Of a stretch of 64,000 nucleotides of DNA, positions 8,080 to 18,200 are shown piece after piece. Made by a program: the position numbers and the translations under genes. The stretch's first letter is position 1. Each line of letters begins with the position of its first letter. The notes beneath the pieces are model-generated. The model was not told the origin of the DNA and did no database searches. It saw only the letters and a list, made by a program, of their open reading frames with translations. The stretch is from RGIG9608 sp045602425 (GTDB taxonomy: Bacteria; Bacteroidota; Bacteroidia; Bacteroidales; Paludibacteraceae): contig JAZSBO010000005.1 in NCBI GenBank assembly GCA_045602425.1, forward strand, positions 1-64,000, in the 5' to 3' direction.

Positions 8080-8106
8080 AAAGGAGTGAAAATTTCACTC
8101 CTTTGT
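8080..8106. terminator. Bidirectional terminator between pheS and the DUF454 gene
   Basis: AAAGGAGTG (8080-8088) pairs with CACTCCTTT (8096-8104), flanked by A-rich sequence to the left and T-rich to the right. The 3' arm overlaps the end of the convergent gene. Confidence 0.75.
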
Positions 8107-8451
8107 TTTATAGTGCAAAATATGTATTGTTACTGCAATAGCAATAATCAGTAACAATAGCCGAACAAAAACTATTTCAACCAAATACATAGAAAGTAAA
8201 ATTGTACACCATAGCGTGCTAATAGAAATAACTTTTACACGCAATGGTAATGTACGATGCTCTCTAAAATCTTTTATATATGGACCTAAATGAGGGTTAC
8301 TCATCAACCATCGATAAAGTTTGTCCGAACTTTTGGCATACAAAGTTGCGGTAATTAGAAGAAACGGAGTTGTTGGCAAAATAGGAATAAATATACCCAA
8401 CAATCCTAAACATAACGATATCGTTCCTATTATTTTAAATACAAGTTTCAT
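8095..8451 (-). CDS. DUF454 (YbaN-like) inner-membrane protein
   Basis: 118 residues with the DUF454 signature: an N-terminal membrane helix followed by GLLGIFIPILPTTPFLLIT, a cytosolic link (SDKLYRWLMSNPHLGPYIKDF), and two further hydrophobic segments at about 75-110. The biochemical role of the family is unknown. It lies downstream of yidC on the same strand but is separated from it by a terminator (8455-8489). Confidence 0.85.
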   Translation of the reverse strand: MKLVFKIIGTISLCLGLLGIFIPILPTTPFLLITATLYAKSSDKLYRWLMSNPHLGPYIKDFREHRTLPLRVKVISISTLWCTILLSMYLVEIVFVRLLLLIIAIAVTIHILHYKTKE

Positions 8452-8454
8452 TTT

Positions 8455-8489
8455 CTAAAAAAGCCTGACAATTAAAAAACTATCAGGCT
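8455..8489 (-). terminator. Terminator of the pyrG-yidC operon
   Basis: Minus-strand AGCCTGA (8489-8483) pairs with TCAGGCT (8468-8462) and is followed by TTTTT, just after the yidC stop. Confidence 0.8.
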
Positions 8490-8507
8490 CATTTTATCAA
8501 CATTTTA

Positions 8508-10397
8508 TTAATGTTTCTTTTTCATCTGTTCTCGCATTGCCTTTTGTTGTTGACGTTGAGCTTCTTCCAATCGGGCCATGAAACCCGATTTTTTTATAGG
8601 TTTCTTTTTGTTTTCTTCTAATTTTCTCAACAATTTTTCTTCATCAACAAATAATCGGAACAGATAAGTTTGCAAAATAGTCAACAAAAGCGAAACAAAA
8701 TAATAGTAACTCAATCCAGATGCATAATCATTAAATATAAACATAAACATAACTGGCATCAGATACATCATCCATTTCATCACCTTCATCTGATCAGCCG
8801 CACCAACTTGACTTGACATATTAATTTTTGTATAAATAATATTTGTGATCGTCATCAACAAACAGAAAAGGCTAATATGATTTCCGAAATATGGAGTAAT
8901 CAATGGAATGTATGTATCCCATTCAAAGATAGCATCATAGCTCGCCAAATCTTTTGCCCAAAGGAAACTCTCTTGACGCAGTTCTATACAAGTTGGGAAA
9001 AACATAAACATCGCAAACAAAATCGGCATCTGAAATAACATTGGTAAACAACCACTCATCGGACTAACTCCCACACGACTATAAAGGTTCATTGTTGCCT
9101 GTTGGCGTTCCATTGCTTTTTCAGGAGGATATTTTGCATTTATTTCGTCAATTTGCGGTTTTAACACTCGCATTTTTGCTGACGAAATGTAAGATTTGTA
9201 TGTAAATGGGAAAATAATCAGTTTTACAACTAATGTCAAGAGTAATATTACAATACCATAGTTTGAAATATATTTCCCGAAGAAATTAAAAATAGGTATT
9301 ATTAAATACTCGTTTATCCAACGGAAAAGTGCCCAGCCCATAGGCAACAATTGACGGAATTGCATATTTTCCCCAGTTTCTGTTTTATACATTTTATCAT
9401 ACTTCTTCAGCGTTTGATATTTATTAGGAATAAATAAATAACTCAACATTGTAGGATTTTTCCCTGTAGGGTCAAATGCTACTGAAGCTCCAGCTTGATA
9501 TTCTTTTAAATAATCTACATTATCCGAAATTTTACTTGAGAGCGATGTTGATGTAAACGATTGATCGGCAATCAACACTGTACTAAAAAATTGATCTTTG
9601 AATGCAATCCACTGAACTTTATTCGAAATCTTTTTCTCATCATCTTTCGATTCACTCAAATACTCAACGTCATCCGAAGTATATTTATAATTGAGCGTTG
9701 CGTATCGTGCTTCGAATTTGCGACCTTTCTCTTGCTGTTTCAATTTGCTTTTCCAAAGCATTTCCAACGAATTTGTATTATGATCAAGTTCGTCAGACAT
9801 ATTGTGTGCGTTTATAGAAAAATCCACCTTATATTCGTCATCAGGCAATAAATAACTGAATTCAAGATATTTATCATCTGCCAAAACTAATCGCATTTGA
9901 AGTTTTTTCCCATTTTCCAACTTGCTCACAGATGGCTCAAAATAAAAATCACTCGTGTGTAAAACACGATTATTAGATGACAAAAACGTAAAATCCAAAG
10001 AACTCTCATCATTATCAAATAAAACAAGCGGCAACGAATCATAAGTTTTATATTCTTTCAACTCTGCAGAATAAATACGACCACCTTTTGTTGTAAACAC
10101 CAATTTCAACAAATCATTTTCTATTGTCACAAATTGCTCTTCACCAACAGCAGAAGAAGCAAAATTTCCAAAAAGTGTTTTTGCTGCATCTGCATCTACT
10201 ACGGTATCAATTTTTGTTTGTTGTTGCAAAGCCTCCAACAAAACTGCTTGTTGTGCTCTTGCCATTTCTACTTTTTGTATTGAATCTCGATAACGTTTTT
10301 GAGCTTCTATCTGCTCTTCATTGGGGCGATTAAACCAACTAAATCCAATAATTATCGCAAAAATTAGAACTAATCCTATAACTGTGTTTTTATCCAT
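8508..10397 (-). CDS. yidC: Membrane protein insertase YidC
   Basis: Inserts membrane proteins alone or with SecYEG. 629 residues from ATG 10397 (MDKNTVIG); the frame extends eight codons further but begins inside pyrG. N-terminal anchor helix, a large periplasmic beta domain (about 60-340) as in Gram-negative YidC, then the conserved five-helix insertase core (about 350-590; SPMSGCLPMLFQMPILFAMF is diagnostic) and a Lys-rich C-terminal tail that may contact ribosomes. The start lies within the last 8 bases of pyrG, implying translational coupling. Confidence 0.96.
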   Translation of the reverse strand: MDKNTVIGLVLIFAIIIGFSWFNRPNEEQIEAQKRYRDSIQKVEMARAQQAVLLEALQQQTKIDTVVDADAAKTLFGNFASSAVGEEQFVTIENDLLKLVFTTKGGRIYSAELKEYKTYDSLPLVLFDNDESSLDFTFLSSNNRVLHTSDFYFEPSVSKLENGKKLQMRLVLADDKYLEFSYLLPDDEYKVDFSINAHNMSDELDHNTNSLEMLWKSKLKQQEKGRKFEARYATLNYKYTSDDVEYLSESKDDEKKISNKVQWIAFKDQFFSTVLIADQSFTSTSLSSKISDNVDYLKEYQAGASVAFDPTGKNPTMLSYLFIPNKYQTLKKYDKMYKTETGENMQFRQLLPMGWALFRWINEYLIIPIFNFFGKYISNYGIVILLLTLVVKLIIFPFTYKSYISSAKMRVLKPQIDEINAKYPPEKAMERQQATMNLYSRVGVSPMSGCLPMLFQMPILFAMFMFFPTCIELRQESFLWAKDLASYDAIFEWDTYIPLITPYFGNHISLFCLLMTITNIIYTKINMSSQVGAADQMKVMKWMMYLMPVMFMFIFNDYASGLSYYYFVSLLLTILQTYLFRLFVDEEKLLRKLEENKKKPIKKSGFMARLEEAQRQQQKAMREQMKKKH

Positions 10398-12018
10398 TTT
10401 TTTGATTCTTTTTATTAGCAACTGCAGCTCTTACAAAATCGATAAATAACGGATGAGGATTTATGACCGTACTGCTATATTCTGGATGGAATTGTACTCC
10501 TAAATACCAAGTATGTGAGGACATTTCTACAACTTCCACTAAATCAGTATCAGGATTATATCCGCTACATACAAAACCTGCTTTCTCGAACTGCTCTTTA
10601 TAGTTATTATTAAATTCAAAACGATGACGATGACGCTCTTTTATCACATCTTTACCATATATCGATTTTACAAAAGAAGCATCTTTCAACTTACAATCAT
10701 AAGCACCCAAACGTACTCCTCCTTCAAGATTCAAAATACTTTTTTGCTCATCCATAATGTCAATCACATTATGTAGAGTTTTTGCATCTATCTCTACAGA
10801 ATTAGCATCTTTTAATTGAAGTACATTACGTGCAAATTCTACTACCATACATTGCATACCTAAACAGATTCCAAAACAAGGGATTCCATTTTCACGAGCA
10901 TATTTTGCCGCAACTATTTTTCCATCAACACCTCGCAATCCTGATCCCGGAGCAATCAAAATTCCATCTGCTTGTCGCAGTTTCTCCTTTACATTTTCTT
11001 CTGTAATATCATCTGATAAAATCAGCTGCAAATTAGGTTTTCTGTCGTTATATGCTGCCGCATGGATAAGTGATTCTATTATAGATTTGTAAGCATCTGG
11101 CAACTTAACATATTTCCCAACTAACGCTATCGTAATGCTTTCTTTTGCATTATTAAGTTTATTCAAAAAATGATTCCATTGTTTCATATCTGCAACAGTA
11201 TCATTTGGGTTTACTCCTAACTTACGCAAAACAACCTTATCCAAACCTTCTTGTTGCATACGAATAGGCACTTCGTAAATAGTTTTTACGTCAGCCGACT
11301 CTATTACTGCATCTGACGGAACATTACAAAACAAAGCTACTTTATTACGAACTTCCGATGTAAGAGTATGCTCCGTACGCAATACCAATACATCGGGCTG
11401 CACACCTTCTTGCTGTAATTCTTTCACCGAATGTTGAGTTGGTTTTGTTTTAAGTTCACCAGCTGCAGCCACATAAGGCACATAAGTAAGATGTATACAG
11501 CATGTATTGCTTTCGCCTAAATCCCATCTTAATTGACGAACACTTTCTATATACGGAAGCGACTCTATATCCCCTACCGTTCCTCCTATTTCTGTTATTA
11601 CAAAATCATATTCGCCCTTTAACCCTAAACGCTTGATATTTTGCTTAATCTCATCAGTTATATGCGGAATCACTTGCACTGTGCGACCCAAAAAATCACC
11701 CCTGCGTTCTTTATTTATTACACTTTGGTAAATTCTCCCTGTAGTAATATTGTTCGTTTTATGTGTTTCTACGCCCAAAAAACGTTCATAATGACCTAAA
11801 TCCAAATCGGCTTCGTGTCCATCTACCGTCACATAACATTCTCCATGTTCATACGGATTGAGTGTCCCTGAATTTATATTAATATAAGGATCAAGTTTTT
11901 GATTAGTTACTTTATAGCCTCTTGCTTGAAGCAATTTCCCCAACGAAGCAGCAATGATTCCTTTTCCCAAAGAAGAAGTAACTCCTCCTGTAACAAATAT
12001 GTATTTTGTCTCTCCCAT
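10390..12018 (-). CDS. pyrG: CTP synthase
   Basis: ATP- and glutamine-dependent conversion of UTP to CTP. 542 residues: synthetase domain 1 to about 270 (FVTGGVTSSLGKGIIAASLG, the P-loop) and a class I glutaminase domain about 290-535 with nucleophile Cys in FGICLGMQ and the His-Glu pair in QFHPEYSS. Expressed from a TACCTTTG promoter 20 bases upstream; yidC overlaps its 3' end. Adjacent pyrG-yidC is a familiar Bacteroidales arrangement. Confidence 0.97.
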   Translation of the reverse strand: MGETKYIFVTGGVTSSLGKGIIAASLGKLLQARGYKVTNQKLDPYININSGTLNPYEHGECYVTVDGHEADLDLGHYERFLGVETHKTNNITTGRIYQSVINKERRGDFLGRTVQVIPHITDEIKQNIKRLGLKGEYDFVITEIGGTVGDIESLPYIESVRQLRWDLGESNTCCIHLTYVPYVAAAGELKTKPTQHSVKELQQEGVQPDVLVLRTEHTLTSEVRNKVALFCNVPSDAVIESADVKTIYEVPIRMQQEGLDKVVLRKLGVNPNDTVADMKQWNHFLNKLNNAKESITIALVGKYVKLPDAYKSIIESLIHAAAYNDRKPNLQLILSDDITEENVKEKLRQADGILIAPGSGLRGVDGKIVAAKYARENGIPCFGICLGMQCMVVEFARNVLQLKDANSVEIDAKTLHNVIDIMDEQKSILNLEGGVRLGAYDCKLKDASFVKSIYGKDVIKERHRHRFEFNNNYKEQFEKAGFVCSGYNPDTDLVEVVEMSSHTWYLGVQFHPEYSSTVINPHPLFIDFVRAAVANKKNQKNG

Positions 12019-12038
12019 TTTTTGAAAAAATTAAAGTG

Positions 12039-12046
12039 CAAAGGTA
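12039..12046 (-). promoter_or_regulatory. -7 promoter element for pyrG-yidC
   Basis: Minus-strand TACCTTTG followed by CA, 20 bases upstream of the pyrG ATG. Confidence 0.7.
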
Positions 12047-12113
12047 ATTATTTTATAAACGTTGTTTATCGTTTTTTAACCGAAAAAGTCTAAAACTTCT
12101 AAAAAATTAATTC

Positions 12114-12121
12114 TACTTTTG
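12114..12121 (+). promoter_or_regulatory. -7 promoter element for the cation/proton antiporter gene
   Basis: TACTTTTG, 25 bases before ATG 12147; divergent from the pyrG promoter. Confidence 0.7.
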
Positions 12122-12146
12122 TACATAATTTTTTCACTTACACCAA

Positions 12147-13640
12147 ATGGACATACAACTTGAACTTGTATTATTAGGACTTTCGTTGCTATTCTTTTTG
12201 AGTATCATTGCAGGGAAAGCAAGTTCACGCTTTGGCATCCCTGCGTTATTATTGTTTCTATGCGTAGGTATGCTTTGCGGAAGTGATGGGTTAGGCATAC
12301 AATTCAACAACATTGGAATAGCACAAACCATCGGTACGGTTGCCCTTTGTATCATACTATTTTCGGGTGGTATGGACACCAAAATGCAAGAAATACAACC
12401 CATTTTAAAACAAGGTATTACACTTGCTACGTTAGGTGTGCTACTCATGTCAATTATAACAGGCGTTCTCATTTGGTTTATACTTGGAATGACGGGCGAA
12501 TCTGCTCAAATAGGGCTAACCGCATCTTTACTTTTGGCAGCAACTATGTCTTCGACCGACTCCGCATCGGTTTTTGCAATATTGCGTTCGAAAGGCTTAC
12601 GATTAAAAAACAATCTTCGTCCTACGCTTGAGCTCGAAAGTGGTAGCAACGACCCAATGGCATACATTTTAGTAATTACTCTTATCGACATTGTAAAACT
12701 TAATTCTTTGCCCAACATTTGGCAAATTTTAGGAATGATTGCTATGCAACTTTGTATTGGGGTATTAGCGGGATTTGTTCTAGCAAAAATCGCTATCATC
12801 ATTATAAACCGATTAAAGATAGACAATGCCTCGCTTTATCCTATTTTAGTTTTAACATTTTGCATATTAACATTTTCGCTTACCTACTTTTTGAAAGGAA
12901 ACGGATATTTAGCTGTTTATATTGCAGGATTGATTATTGGTAATTCGTCGTTTCAACATAAACGTTCGACGGTCAACTTTTTCGACGGATTAACTTGGCT
13001 CTGCCAGTTGCTTATGTTTTTGACGTTAGGACTTTTGGTTAATCCTAGCGAATTGTTGCCTGTTTTAATACCCGGGCTTATTATTAGCATTGCAATGCTA
13101 TTTATAGCACGACCAATAAGCGTCCTTCTATGTTTATTGCCATTTAGAAAAATAGATTTTCGAAGCAAGGTTTACATTTCTTGGTGCGGACTACGCGGGG
13201 CGGTGCCTATCATTTTTGCCATTCTTCCGTTGGCAGAAAACCTACCTCACGCAAGAACTATTTTCAATATCGTTTTCCTCTGTACGCTTGTTTCGCTACT
13301 GATACAAGGTACTTCGTTGCCGATAATGGCAAAATGGCTCAAACTTGACGACAACACCAAGCAACTGAAACAACTCGAAGATTTTGATGTTGATTTTTCA
13401 GATGAAATAAAATCGGTAACCACAGAGATTACCATTACCGACAAAATTTTAGAAAAAGGGCATTATCTTATGGATTTAGGATTGCCCGACAAAACACTTG
13501 TGGTAATGATAAAACGAAACAAAAAATTCTTTGTACCTACAGGGAAAACCACCTTACTATCGGGCGACAAACTCCTGATAATTACCGACGACCACAAGGC
13601 TCTAATGGAGACCTACAACACGTTAAATATAAAGCAATAA
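12147..13640 (+). CDS. nhaP2: Potassium/proton antiporter, CPA1 family with TrkA-C domain
   Basis: 497 residues. About 12 membrane helices (residues 5-400) of the Na+/H+ exchanger fold; SSTDSASVFAIL and LESGSNDPMAYIL carry the paired acidic ion-binding and transport motifs of NhaP2/CvrA-type antiporters. Residues about 410-497 form a cytosolic TrkA-C-like regulatory domain ending in GDKLLIITDDHKALM. Expected role: K+/H+ exchange for pH and volume control. The symbol is by family resemblance. Followed by a strong palindromic terminator. Confidence 0.88.
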   Translation: MDIQLELVLLGLSLLFFLSIIAGKASSRFGIPALLLFLCVGMLCGSDGLGIQFNNIGIAQTIGTVALCIILFSGGMDTKMQEIQPILKQGITLATLGVLLMSIITGVLIWFILGMTGESAQIGLTASLLLAATMSSTDSASVFAILRSKGLRLKNNLRPTLELESGSNDPMAYILVITLIDIVKLNSLPNIWQILGMIAMQLCIGVLAGFVLAKIAIIIINRLKIDNASLYPILVLTFCILTFSLTYFLKGNGYLAVYIAGLIIGNSSFQHKRSTVNFFDGLTWLCQLLMFLTLGLLVNPSELLPVLIPGLIISIAMLFIARPISVLLCLLPFRKIDFRSKVYISWCGLRGAVPIIFAILPLAENLPHARTIFNIVFLCTLVSLLIQGTSLPIMAKWLKLDDNTKQLKQLEDFDVDFSDEIKSVTTEITITDKILEKGHYLMDLGLPDKTLVVMIKRNKKFFVPTGKTTLLSGDKLLIITDDHKALMETYNTLNIKQ

Positions 13641-13650
13641 ACACAACAAT

Positions 13651-13673
13651 AAAAAAGGAACGTTCCTTTTTTA
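13651..13673. terminator. Terminator between the antiporter and MATE genes
   Basis: AAAAAAGGAAC paired with GTTCCTTTTTT (a perfect palindrome), usable from both converging genes. Confidence 0.8.
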
Positions 13674-13722
13674 TTTCAAGCAACTGATAAAAGTAGCTAC
13701 TACGAAAACAAAAATGGAAAGA

Positions 13723-15075
13723 TTACTCCGTTTGGCGTTCCAGTTGCCTTATTTTCACCCAGTAACGCCGATGATACAAAAATGCCGCAAAGGTTAAACT
13801 TATAATAAACGCCACCCAAATGCCCGAAACGCCCATTCCGCAAGGGAATGCCAAAACATATCCTAAAGGAATATTCACACAAATGTAGGTCAGAAAAGCA
13901 TAATAAACAGGTCTTTTTACATCCGTCAAACCTCGCAAAACTCCAGCACCTACACTCTGCAAACCATCAGAGAGTTGAAACAGTCCAGCAAACACCAAGA
14001 GTTGTGCCGTAATATCGACAACCTCTGCATCGTTGGTAAATATCCAAGGTATTTGCTGACGCAGACCTATCATCAAAGCAGCCATCAGAGCATTTATAAA
14101 AAGACACAAATGAATGCTTGCTTTTACCGCCATACGCAATGCGTAAAAATTATTTAATCCCAACTGATGACTTACTCTGATAGTTGTGGCTGATGCTACA
14201 CCAACAATTATCATAAACGACATATTGGTAACGTTGTTTGCTATCTGATTGGCAGCCAACGGAACAGCCCCAAGCCACCCCACAATGATTGCCAACAACG
14301 CCCAAGCCGAACATTCCAACAGCAAATGACCACCAATAGGCAATCCCACTTTTGCAACCGAAAAAATACCCGAGCGTGAAAGTGCTCCCCACGAAAAACC
14401 TTTGAGGTAAACGCTCCACTCTTTATGCCTAAATATGACTACAAAAAACAGCACAGGCATCAACAAACGAGCCACAAGCGTAGCAACTCCAGCACCAAAA
14501 GCACCCAATCGTGGGAAGCCGAACTTACCAAAAATTAGCAGATAGTTTAATATCACGTTCAACATGTTTGCTACAATCGTAATCATCATTGCCACCTTCG
14601 TATTGCCAAGTCCCTCTAAAAATTGTTTACAAACACAAAACAAAACAAATGGTAACAAACTAAACACCAACGTCAAGTAATAAGGTTTCGAGAGTTCTGC
14701 TACGCGAGGGTCTTGCCCCATAAAATCAATAAAGAAATAACACACCACAAGCAAAAGAGTCAACAGTCCACCCAAAAGCAAACTAAAAAATGCTCCATTG
14801 TGAAGAAGCTTTGCTACAAGAGTGTAATTTTGCTGAACAAAAGCTTGCCCTACAAGCGGTGTAATTCCCATCGTAGCTCCCATAGCAAACACCAAACCCA
14901 TCACAAAAATAGAATTCGCAAATGCCACCGCTGCCAAATCGACAGCACCCAAATGCCCCACCATAATATTATCGACCAACTGAACAAGCCCACTTCCCAA
15001 TTGTGTAAATATAATTGGAATTGCAACTTTCAAATTCCGCTTATAAAAAGGTATGTATTCTCTGAATTTTATCAT
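13723..15075 (-). CDS. MATE-family multidrug efflux transporter
   Basis: 450 residues from ATG 15075. The frame runs on to 15195, but a TATCTTTG promoter sits at 15087-15094 inside that extension and IKFREYIPFYKRNLKVAIP is the usual beginning of the family. Twelve membrane helices arranged as two MatE repeats (about 15-220 and 240-440), with QLGSGLVQLVDNIMVGHLG as the typical helix 1 region. Exports cationic compounds using Na+ or H+ gradients. It ends convergent with the antiporter gene. Confidence 0.92.
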   Translation of the reverse strand: MIKFREYIPFYKRNLKVAIPIIFTQLGSGLVQLVDNIMVGHLGAVDLAAVAFANSIFVMGLVFAMGATMGITPLVGQAFVQQNYTLVAKLLHNGAFFSLLLGGLLTLLLVVCYFFIDFMGQDPRVAELSKPYYLTLVFSLLPFVLFCVCKQFLEGLGNTKVAMMITIVANMLNVILNYLLIFGKFGFPRLGAFGAGVATLVARLLMPVLFFVVIFRHKEWSVYLKGFSWGALSRSGIFSVAKVGLPIGGHLLLECSAWALLAIIVGWLGAVPLAANQIANNVTNMSFMIIVGVASATTIRVSHQLGLNNFYALRMAVKASIHLCLFINALMAALMIGLRQQIPWIFTNDAEVVDITAQLLVFAGLFQLSDGLQSVGAGVLRGLTDVKRPVYYAFLTYICVNIPLGYVLAFPCGMGVSGIWVAFIISLTFAAFLYHRRYWVKIRQLERQTE

Positions 15076-15086
15076 AAAAGGAGTGG

Positions 15087-15094
15087 CAAAGATA
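15087..15094 (-). promoter_or_regulatory. -7 promoter element for the MATE gene; decides its start
   Basis: Minus-strand TATCTTTG followed by CC, 11 bases before ATG 15075. Its position excludes the longer reading-frame start at 15195. Confidence 0.65.
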
Positions 15095-15183
15095 TGTATT
15101 TTAGTCCAAAAAGTAGGAAACCACTGCTTCTTTCCATTTTTCACATCGTAGCAAAAAACAGATTTTATAATCGGCATTTTTTG

Positions 15184-15191
15184 TAACTTTG
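15184..15191 (+). promoter_or_regulatory. -7 promoter element for ileS
   Basis: TAACTTTG, 53 bases before the ileS ATG. The leader is very AT-rich and shows no Ile-rich leader frame. Confidence 0.65.
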
Positions 15192-15244
15192 CCATTTTTA
15201 ATTTGTATTCATATTTTTTTATATAAAATTAGATTTTACTTTTT

Positions 15245-18200
15245 ATGAAAAAGTTCAAGGAGTATTCCAATTTCAATTTATCGAACATCAATAAAGAAGT
15301 TTTGCAAAAATGGCAAAGCGATGATTTGTTTCACAAAAGTATAGAAACACGCGAAGGTTCGCCACGATTTATTTTCTTCGAAGGACCTCCTTCGGCAAAT
15401 GGTATGCCGGGAATTCATCACGTAATGGCTCGTACCATAAAAGATACTTTCTGTCGTTACAAAACCATGCAAGGCTTCCAAGTTAAACGAAAAGCAGGTT
15501 GGGACACTCACGGACTTCCCGTAGAGCTTGGAGTAGAAAAAATGCTTGGCATTACCAAAGAAGATATTGGCAAAAAAATCAGCGTTGACGAATACAATGC
15601 TGCTTGCCGTCAAGAAGTGATGAAGTACACAAAAGAATGGACTTCGCTAACCGAAAAAATGGGTTATTGGGTTGATTTGGAAAATCCGTACATCACCTAC
15701 GACAACAAATTTATCGAAACACTTTGGTGGCTTCTCAAACAACTTTACAACAAAGGTTTGCTCTACAAGGGTTACACCATTCAGCCTTATTCACCAGCGG
15801 CAGGCACTGGACTTAGCTCACACGAGTTGAATCAACCAGGTTGCTACCGCGATGTAAAAGACACAACTTGTACTGCTCAATTCAAAATAAAAGGCGACCG
15901 ATTTGGCGAAAATGCCTACTTCTTGGCTTGGACAACAACGCCTTGGACTTTGCCTTCGAACACTGCTCTTTGCGTTGGTCCAAAAATCGAATACAACGTT
16001 GTTAAAGCAAAAAATCCTTATTCAGCCGAAGATTGCACCTACATTCTTGCCAAAGATTTAGTGAAAAATTATTTCGGTGAGAAAAAAATCGAAGAGTTCG
16101 AAATCGTTGGCGAATACATTGGTGCCGATTTGGTTGGTACGGAATACGAGCAACTCATTCCTTGGGTAAATCCGGGAGAAGGTGCTTTTCGCGTAATTGC
16201 GGGCGACTACGTTACTACTGAAGACGGAACGGGTATCGTACACATCGCTCCAACATTTGGTGCAGACGATGCTTTCGTGGCAAAAAAAGCAGGCGTCCCA
16301 GGATTGACTTTCTTAACAAAAAAAGGCGAAACTCGCCCAATGGTTGATATGACCGGAAAATTCTTTGTTTTAGAAGATTTGGATGAAGAATTTGTAAAAA
16401 ATCAAATCAATGTTGATTTATATAAAGAATACGCAGGTCGCTATGTAAAAAATGCTTACGACAAAAACCTCACCGACAAAGACGAAACACTCGACATCGC
16501 ACTTTGCATGATGCTTAAGCAACAAGGTTTGGCTTTCCGCATCGAAAAACACGTACACAACTATCCACACTGTTGGCGTACGGATAAACCCGTGCTCTAC
16601 TACCCTCTCGATAGTTGGTTCATTCGTACCACTGCGGTGAAAGACGAAATGATAGAACTCAACAAAACGATTAATTGGAAACCAGAATCAACAGGTACAG
16701 GTCGTTTTGGCAAATGGCTCGAAAATCTTAACGATTGGAACTTGAGCCGCAGTCGCTATTGGGGAACTCCATTACCAATATGGCGTACCGACGACGGACA
16801 AGAAGAAATCTGCATCGGCTCTATCGAAGAACTTTTTTGTGAAATAGAGAAATCCGTTGCAGCAGGATTTATGGTAGAAAATCCTTGGAAAAACTTTGAA
16901 GTAGGCAATTATAGTTCCGAAAACTACGATCCTAAAAACATTGATTTGCACCGCCCTTATGTCGATAACATTGTGCTTGTTTCTCCATCGGGTAAACCAA
17001 TGAAACGTGAGCTCGACCTTATCGACGTTTGGTTCGATTCGGGTGCGATGCCTTATGCTCAAATTCACTATCCGTTTGAAAACAACGACGCAGACAGAAC
17101 ATCGGACTTCATTAGCGAAGGTGTGGACCAAACTCGTGGTTGGTTTTTCACCCTACACGCTATTCACACGATGATAGAAAACAACGTGGCGTTCAAAAAC
17201 GTGATTTCCAATGGATTGGTACTCGACAAAAACGGGAACAAAATGTCGAAACGCTTGGGCAATGCCGTCGATCCGTTTGAAACAATAGAAAAATTTGGTT
17301 CCGACCCTTTGCGTTGGTATATGATGACAAACGCATCGCCTTGGGACAACCTCAAATTCGACGTAGAAGGTGTGGAAGAGGTTCGCCGCAAATTTTTCGG
17401 AACACTCTATAACACTTATTCATTCTTTGCTCTTTATGCCAACGTTGACGGATTCAGTGGCAACGAAGCACAAATAAACGTTGCCGAACGTCCCGAAATT
17501 GACCAATGGATTCTTTCGTTGCTCAATTCGTTGATAAAAGAAGTTTCTGAGCATTACGAAAACTACGAGCCAACTCGTGCTGGACGTGCTATCAGCGATT
17601 TTGTTCAAGAAAACCTATCGAACTGGTATGTTCGTCTCAACCGCAAACGTTTCTGGGGTGGAACAATGGACAATGACAAATTAGCTGCCTACCAAACGCT
17701 TTACGAATGCCTAGTAACCATCAGCAAACTGATGGCTCCTATTGCTCCATTCTACGCTGACCGCTTATATTGCGATTTGACGGGAGAAGGCTCGGTACAT
17801 TTGACCGACTTCCCAAAATGCAACGAAGCACTTGTTTCGCAAAACCTCGAAGCGTGTATGCAACTTGCACAACAAGCAACTTCGATGATTTTGGCACTTC
17901 GCAAAAAAGCAAACAAAAAAGTGCGTCAGCCATTGCAAAAAGCTGTTATCCCCGTTTCGAGCGAAAATGTTCTGAGGCAATTGCAACACGTTGCCGATTT
18001 GATTAAAACGGAAGTAAACATCAAAGAACTTCAGGTGGTTACCGACGAAAACTCTACCATCAAATTGGTGAAACGCATCAAGCCAAACTTCAAAACATTA
18101 GGTAAAAAATATGGCAAACAAATGAAAGAAATTGCCGCTGCCGTTGCAGGGTTTGCACAAGAAGAGATTGCCACAATCGAAACACAAGGAAGCATCTTGC

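Noticed and set aside
15076..15195. Longer MATE reading frame from 15195
   Set aside because: A TATCTTTG promoter at 15087-15094 lies inside it, and the added residues are not typical of the family.
15192..15244. Ile leader peptide or T-box before ileS
   Set aside because: The leader has no ATG, no Ile run and no terminator.
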